Under the pieces are notes generated by a model that worked only from the letters and a program-made list of their open reading frames with translations, had not been told where the DNA came from and did not search any database. A stretch of DNA of 10,206 bases from the NCBI GenBank assembly GCA_000715685.1, contig KL569421.1, forward strand, positions 1 through 10,206. The letters run 5' to 3'. The stretch is from Streptomyces lilacinus. GTDB lineage: Bacteria; Actinomycetota; Actinomycetes; Streptomycetales; Streptomycetaceae. The position numbers and the translations under genes are program-made. Positions 6,592 to 10,206 of the stretch are shown here, piece after piece (position 1 is the first letter of the stretch; each line of letters begins with the position of its first letter).

Positions 6592-7171
6592 CCGGGAGAT
6601 GGGGCAGCCGGTCGGCGGCGACGACGCCCTCCAGGTAGCCCCGGGCGCGCTCGGTGCGCGGGTACGACTCCAGCAGCCGCCAGAACTCCGGGCCGTGCCC
6701 GGGGACGAGCAGATGCGCCAGCTCGTGCAGCAGGACGTAGTCCACGACGTACTCGGGCATGCCCTGGAGGCGGTGCGAGAGGCGGATGCTGCCCTCGGCG
6801 GGCGTGCAGGAGCCCCAGCGGGTGTTCTGGTTGGTGACCCAGCGGACGGAGGCGGGGCGCGCCCGGCCGTCCAGATACTGCTCGGAGAGGCGACGGGCCC
6901 GGTCGGCGAGCTCGCCGTCGCCCAGCATCCGCCGGCTCTCCTGCGCCGCGAGCTTGTCGAGCATCACGCTCACCCAGCGCCGCTCCTCCGCGTCCGACAT
7001 CCGGGCCGGGATGAGCACGACGGTGCGGTCGCCCTCGCGGTAGGCCGAGACCGTCCTGCGGCGGCGCGCGCTCCGCCGGACCTCGACCGCGTCCGGCTCC
7101 GAACCTCGGGAGAGCGGGCTCGGGGCGCTGCGCGGCGGTCTCGCGGCACTGTGCAGAGGGTCGACGGGCAC
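6575..7171 (-). CDS. YgjP/DUF45-type (M48-like) zinc metallopeptidase
   Basis: A 198-residue protein of the YgjP-like metallopeptidase family (PF01863, often annotated M48). HELAHLLVPGH at 149-159 gives the HExxH zinc helix (H149, E150, H153) and a candidate third ligand H159. NTRWGSCTPAEGSIRLSHRL (116-135) is the family's WGSC strand signature, and GHGPEFWRLLESYPR follows the zinc site. The N-terminal 25 residues are Pro/Ser/Arg-rich and probably disordered; EVRRSARRRRTVSAY begins the folded part. There is no signal peptide or membrane helix, so it is cytoplasmic. The GTG start at 7171 has only a G-rich stretch upstream and no good ribosome binding site, so the start may be leaderless or lie slightly downstream. 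It is divergent from the E1/ThiF-like gene with 168 bp between them. The natural substrate is unknown. Confidence 0.92.
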   Translation of the reverse strand: MPVDPLHSAARPPRSAPSPLSRGSEPDAVEVRRSARRRRTVSAYREGDRTVVLIPARMSDAEERRWVSVMLDKLAAQESRRMLGDGELADRARRLSEQYLDGRARPASVRWVTNQNTRWGSCTPAEGSIRLSHRLQGMPEYVVDYVLLHELAHLLVPGHGPEFWRLLESYPRTERARGYLEGVVAADRLPHLPAARTE

Positions 7172-7274
7172 GCCCCGACGTTACCCGCTGGCGGCGGGGG
7201 AAGTCCCGCCCCTCCGTCGGTTGTCGGGGAAACACCCCCAGGGCCCACGGCTTGTATGACAATCACCCCTCCCC

Positions 7275-7283
7275 TGTGGACAA
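7275..7283 (-). promoter_or_regulatory. Single perfect DnaA-box-like 9-mer
   Basis: On the minus strand 7283-7275 reads TTGTCCACA, the DnaA box preferred in Streptomyces. It is the only copy I noticed and lies in the gap between divergent genes, 57 bp upstream of the rightward start. One box is not an origin. It could be a titration or regulatory site, or chance. Confidence 0.4.
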
Positions 7284-7339
7284 CCTCCGGCGGCGCCGGG
7301 CGGGGGCGGGCATGCTGAGGCTCCGAACGAGGGGGAGCC

Positions 7340-8665
7340 ATGCAGCCGACGAAGCCCATGACCAGGCCGGCGACCGTGCGCGGGGCCGGCACCGTGCTCG
7401 AATCCGGCACCACGATGAAGACCGGCACCGCGATCGAGTCCCGGCCGGGAGCCACGACCGGGTCCGTACCCCGGCCCGTGACCGGGGCGGGGGCCGACGC
7501 GTCCCATCCGATGCTCAAGCCCGCGCTGCGTCGCGCCTGGCGCAGCCGTGACACGGTTCAGTTCGGGGTCGCTCCCGCGCACGCGGTGGTGCTGGGGCCG
7601 GTGGACACCGCGACGGGCTCCTTCCTCGGTCTCCTCGACGGCACGCGGGGCCTGCCGCTGCTGCGCGAGGAGGCGGACGGGTTGGGGCTGCCCGAGGGTC
7701 GGGCCGACGATCTCGTCGCGCGGCTGGCGGGGGCCGGGCTGCTCGACGATCCGCGGGGCGGCGGCGCGGGCGCGGCGGCGCTGCGGAGTCGGGGCGGCGG
7801 ACTGGAGCGGTTGCGCCCCGACCTGGCCTCGCTGTCCGTGCTCCACCCGGAGCCGGGGGCGGCGCTGCGGGTGATGGCGGCGCGGCAGGCCGCGCGGGTG
7901 CGGGTGCGCGGCGCGGGCAGGGTGGGGGCGACGGTCGCCGCGTTGCTCGCCGCTTCCGGGGTGGGCCGGGTCGAGGTGCAGGACGGGGGCCGGGTGGAGC
8001 CCTGGGACGTCGCGCCCGGCGGTGTGGGTGCCGAGCGGACCGGGGAGCGGCGGGACGAGGCGGCCCGGCGGGAGGTGCGACGGGCCGTGCCGGTGCCGCC
8101 CGCGCGTGCCGGGGCCCGGGCCGGTGCCTCGGGTGCGGGGCGCGCGGATCCGGGCGAGGAGGCGCCGCCGGGCCTGGTGGTGCTCGCGCCGCGCGACGGG
8201 CTCGCCGCCTACGCGCCCGACCCCGCCGGGGCGGAGGAGCTGCTCGCCCGGGGGACACCTCATCTGTACGCGGGCGTGCTGGAGGCCACCGGTGTGGTGG
8301 GGCCGCTGGTCCTGCCGGGCGCCACCGCGTGCGCGGGCTGTGTGGAGCGGGAGCGGGCCGAGCGGGATCCGGCCTGGCCCCGGATGCTCGCCCAGTGGAG
8401 GTCGGGGCGGGCCTCGGGGGTACCGTCGTGCGACATGGCACTGGCCACGGTCGTGGCGGGGCTGACCGTGGCGTGGGCGCTCGCCCTCGTCGACGGTGGG
8501 CCCGCGCCGGGCGCGGGGGTTCGGCTGGAGCTGGCGCTGCCGGGTCCGGGTTGGCGCCCCTGTCCTGTCGAGCCGCATCCGCGGTGTCCGTGCGGTGCGG
8601 CGGGGTCCGGGCGACCGGGGCGTGCCGGGGCCGCGGGGGCGTCGCAGGCGACAATGACCCGGTAA
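7340..8665 (+). CDS. RRE-like plus E1/ThiF-like protein (ThiF family, possible leader-peptide-binding type)
   Basis: A 441-residue protein. The ATG at 7340 follows GAGGGGGAG (7329-7337); homologues as I remember them start near residue 56 (HPMLKPALRR), so the first 55 residues are an extension containing a hexapeptide repeat. Residues about 58-137 resemble a PqqD-like RiPP recognition element: short strands around TVQFGVAPAHAVVLG, then FLGLLDGTRGLPLLREEA and a winged-helix end LVARLAGAGLLDD. Residues about 185-400 are an E1-like Rossmann domain with VRGAGRVGATVAALLAASGV (GxGxxG at 191-196). CAGC (331-334) and CPC (416-418) form a four-Cys zinc site typical of ThiF/MoeB folds. The SNLxRQ and DxGxxK adenylation motifs are not recognisable; PWDVAPGG and GERRDEAA stand in their place, so ATP-dependent adenylation is doubtful. 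This architecture resembles cyclodehydratase partner proteins of azole RiPPs, but no YcaO or precursor is in the window. AarF lies 42 bp downstream, probably co-transcribed. Confidence 0.82.
   Translation: MQPTKPMTRPATVRGAGTVLESGTTMKTGTAIESRPGATTGSVPRPVTGAGADASHPMLKPALRRAWRSRDTVQFGVAPAHAVVLGPVDTATGSFLGLLDGTRGLPLLREEADGLGLPEGRADDLVARLAGAGLLDDPRGGGAGAAALRSRGGGLERLRPDLASLSVLHPEPGAALRVMAARQAARVRVRGAGRVGATVAALLAASGVGRVEVQDGGRVEPWDVAPGGVGAERTGERRDEAARREVRRAVPVPPARAGARAGASGAGRADPGEEAPPGLVVLAPRDGLAAYAPDPAGAEELLARGTPHLYAGVLEATGVVGPLVLPGATACAGCVERERAERDPAWPRMLAQWRSGRASGVPSCDMALATVVAGLTVAWALALVDGGPAPGAGVRLELALPGPGWRPCPVEPHPRCPCGAAGSGRPGRAGAAGASQATMTR
7385..7438 (+). repeat. Three 18-bp repeats encoding a hexapeptide
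   Basis: CCGGCACC recurs at 7386, 7404 and 7422, exactly 18 bp apart. The encoded units are AGTVLE, SGTTMK and TGTAIE (residues 16-33), consensus (A/S/T)-G-T-x-(aliphatic/Met)-(E/K). They lie in the N-terminal extension of the E1/ThiF-like protein. The extension could be a recent expansion. Confidence 0.75.
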
Positions 8666-8707
8666 CCGCCGTCCGAGGCGTGGCTGTTCAGCTAGTTGGA
8701 GGGGCGC

Positions 8708-10072
8708 ATGTCTGATCTACCCCGCAAGGCGGTCACCCGTACCGCCAAGTTGGCCGCGCTGCCCTTGGGGTTCGCGGGGCGCACGGCGCTCGGGCTGGGG
8801 AAGCGCATCGGCGGCCGGCCGGCGGAGAAGATCGCCGCGGAGCTGCAGCAGCGCACGGCCGAGCAGTTGTTCGCGACGCTCGGGCAGCTGAAGGGGGGCG
8901 CCATGAAGCTCGGTCAGGCACTGTCCGTCTTCGAGTCCGCCCTTCCGGAGCAGATCGCCGGGCCCTACCGGGCGGCGCTGACCAAGCTTCAGGAGGCGGC
9001 GCCGCCGATGCCGGTGAAGTCGGTGCACGCGGCGCTGGCCGAGCGGCTCGGGAAGGACTGGCGGGATCTGTTCGAGGAGTTCGAGGACCGGCCGTCGGCC
9101 GCGGCCTCCATCGGGCAGGTGCACCGCGCGGTCTGGCACGACGGCCGGGAGGTCGCCGTCAAGGTGCAGTACCCCGGCGCCGGTGAGGCGCTGCTGTCCG
9201 ATCTGACGCAACTGGGCCGGTTCGCCAAGCTGCTGGGGCCGCTGGTGCCCGGCATGGACATCAAGCCGCTGATCACCGAGTTGCGCGACCGCGTCTCGGA
9301 GGAGCTCGACTACGAGCTGGAGGCGCGGGCCCAGAGCGCGCACGCGCGGGAGTTCGCCGGTGATGCCGATGTGACCGTGCCGGACGTGGTCCATCACAGC
9401 GACCAGGTGCTGGTGACGGAGTGGCTCGAAGGCCTGCCGCTGTCGGAGGTGATAGCGGACGGCACCCAGGAGCAGCGCGACCGGGCCGGTCAGCTGCTGG
9501 CCCGCTTCCTCTTCTCGGGCGCGGCCCGCACGGGTCTGCTGCACGCCGATCCGCACCCGGGCAACTTCCGGTTGATCACCGGGGACGCCCCCGACGGCCC
9601 GCCGGAGAAGTGGCGGCTGGGCGTGCTGGACTTCGGTACCGTCGACCGGCTGCCGAGAGGGCTGCCGGTGGAGATCGGGAGCACGCTGCGGCTGGCGCTG
9701 GACGGCGAGGCGGAGGAGGTCCACGAGCTGCTGCGGACCGAGGGGTTCGTCAAGCCGGAGATCGAGCTGGATCCCGGGGCGGTGCTCGACTATCTCCTGC
9801 CCATCATCGAGCCCGCGCAGGTGGAGGAGTTCACCTTCACCCGGGACTGGATGCGGGCTCAGGCGACCCGGATCGCCGATCCCCGCTCCCCCGCGTACCA
9901 GCTGGCCCGGCAGCTCAATCTGCCTCCGGCGTATCTGCTGATCCACCGGGTGACGACGAGCACCATAGGGGTGCTGTGCCAGCTGGGCGCCACCGTGCGG
10001 CTGCGCGAGGAGATGGAGGCGTGGGTGCCCGGCTTCGCGCCCGTCGACCGCGGGCAGGAGACCCCGGCCTGA
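8708..10072 (+). CDS. ABC1/AarF/UbiB (ADCK-type) atypical kinase-like protein
   Basis: A 454-residue protein with the full set of ABC1-family signatures. These are KLGQ at 67-70 (the KxGQ motif of the N-terminal extension), the Ala-rich nucleotide loop SAAASIGQVHRA (130-141), the VAVKVQYPG lysine (K152), EELDYELEA with the E/D pair (198-205), VTEWLEG hinge (236-242), the catalytic loop HADPHPGNF (279-287) and DFG (308-310). In other organisms such proteins are ATPases or kinases supporting isoprenoid quinone biosynthesis or lipid homeostasis; actinomycetes use menaquinone, so the client here is unknown. The ATG at 8708 has GGAGGGG at 8698-8704; an in-frame TTG at 8696 falls on the ribosome binding site and is rejected. 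It follows the E1-like gene by 42 nt, so it probably shares its transcript. A hairpin follows the stop. Confidence 0.95.
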   Translation: MSDLPRKAVTRTAKLAALPLGFAGRTALGLGKRIGGRPAEKIAAELQQRTAEQLFATLGQLKGGAMKLGQALSVFESALPEQIAGPYRAALTKLQEAAPPMPVKSVHAALAERLGKDWRDLFEEFEDRPSAAASIGQVHRAVWHDGREVAVKVQYPGAGEALLSDLTQLGRFAKLLGPLVPGMDIKPLITELRDRVSEELDYELEARAQSAHAREFAGDADVTVPDVVHHSDQVLVTEWLEGLPLSEVIADGTQEQRDRAGQLLARFLFSGAARTGLLHADPHPGNFRLITGDAPDGPPEKWRLGVLDFGTVDRLPRGLPVEIGSTLRLALDGEAEEVHELLRTEGFVKPEIELDPGAVLDYLLPIIEPAQVEEFTFTRDWMRAQATRIADPRSPAYQLARQLNLPPAYLLIHRVTTSTIGVLCQLGATVRLREEMEAWVPGFAPVDRGQETPA

Positions 10073-10078
10073 CGCTCC

Positions 10079-10109
10079 GTGAGGGGCCCCGCCGTCGGGC
10101 GGGGCTCAC
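10079..10109. terminator. Hairpin terminator after the ABC1 gene
   Basis: GTGAG plus CCCCGCC (10079-10083, 10087-10093) pairs with GGCGGGG plus CTCAC (10098-10109) around a GTCG loop, with GGG (10084-10086) bulged on the left arm. It begins 6 nt after the ABC1 stop and overlaps the stop of the convergent small gene at 10106-10108, so it may serve both. Confidence 0.75.
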
Positions 10110-10190
10110 CACCAGGAGGAGTCGAGCCTGCCCTCGATCGCTCTGAGGTTGGCGCGGGCGCAGTCGTCGCAGAAGTAGTGACGGCTGCCG
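10106..10190 (-). CDS. 3' end of a small Cys-containing protein, partial
   Basis: Only the last 27 codons are present; the gene enters from beyond the contig end. The readable C-terminus includes HYFCDDCARANLRAIEGRLD followed by SSWW and TGA at 10108-10106. One CxxC pair (FCDDC) preceded by aromatics suggests half of a small zinc-ribbon or zinc-knuckle, with the partner Cys residues upstream. I recall similar short conserved Streptomyces proteins of unknown function ending this way. The codons GAC, CTC and GCC fit local usage. The reading frame upstream of 10190 runs into adapter and must not be used to call a start. Confidence 0.6.
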
Positions 10191-10206
10191 CTGTCTCTTA
10201 TACACA
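10191..10206. other. Tn5/Nextera mosaic-end adapter remnant at contig end (artefact)
   Basis: The last 16 bases, CTGTCTCTTATACACA, are the first 16 of the 19-base synthetic Tn5 mosaic end. They are untrimmed adapter, not genome. Read from the other strand they create the spurious start MYKRQ. Confidence 0.97.

Noticed and set aside
7340..8665. A thiazole or lasso RiPP biosynthetic cluster
   Set aside because: Only one RRE/E1-like gene is present; no precursor, YcaO, dehydrogenase or transporter lies in the window, and the neighbours look like core genes.
8696..8707. An upstream TTG start for the ABC1 gene
   Set aside because: TTG overlaps the GGAGGGG ribosome binding site that serves the ATG at 8708.
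9915..10205. A 96-residue minus-strand protein starting MYKRQ
   Set aside because: Its start lies in adapter sequence and the frame is antisense to the ABC1 gene.

Overview
The window looks like a contig end from a draft Streptomyces (or very close actinomycete) chromosome. The evidence is very high G+C, strong third-position G/C bias that opens long shadow frames everywhere, GTG starts with GGAG-type ribosome binding sites, and proteins that closely resemble conserved Streptomyces products as I remember them. No rRNA, tRNA, CRISPR array, phage gene or natural insertion sequence was seen. No search could be run, so all names rest on motifs and remembered families.

Layout, left to right. A leftward extended-SDR/epimerase-like gene runs off the left edge (1-1043). 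It diverges across a 204-bp regulatory gap from a rightward pair: a zincin_2-type metalloprotease-like gene (1248-2543) and a Nudix hydrolase gene (2540-3061), whose start overlaps the preceding stop. A strong bidirectional hairpin (3076-3108) separates this pair from a leftward operon transcribed from 6436 to 3131. That operon encodes a TerD-AIM24 fusion with a roughly 218-residue Pro-rich linker, then two single-domain AIM24 proteins. Upstream on the same strand is a YgjP/DUF45-type metallopeptidase (6575-7171). Diverging from it is a rightward pair: an RRE-like plus E1/ThiF-like protein (7340-8665) and an ABC1/AarF-family kinase-like protein (8708-10072). A terminator hairpin and the 3' end of a small leftward Cys-containing protein gene finish the window.

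Two places are not biology. Positions 2244-2268 are two opposed pieces of the synthetic Tn5 (Nextera) mosaic end inside the metalloprotease gene, and 10191-10206 are 16 bases of the same adapter at the contig end. The internal copy introduces a false stop and almost certainly replaces a few dozen real codons, so the gene should be treated as intact in the organism but mis-assembled here.

The most interesting biology is (i) the operon with three AIM24 domains, one fused to a TerD stress-response domain, and (ii) the orphan RRE-like/E1-like protein with degenerate adenylation motifs and a repeat-bearing N-terminal extension, next to a metallopeptidase and an atypical kinase but with no visible YcaO or precursor peptide. 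Both look like core, conserved actinomycete genes of unknown function rather than recently acquired accessory DNA.
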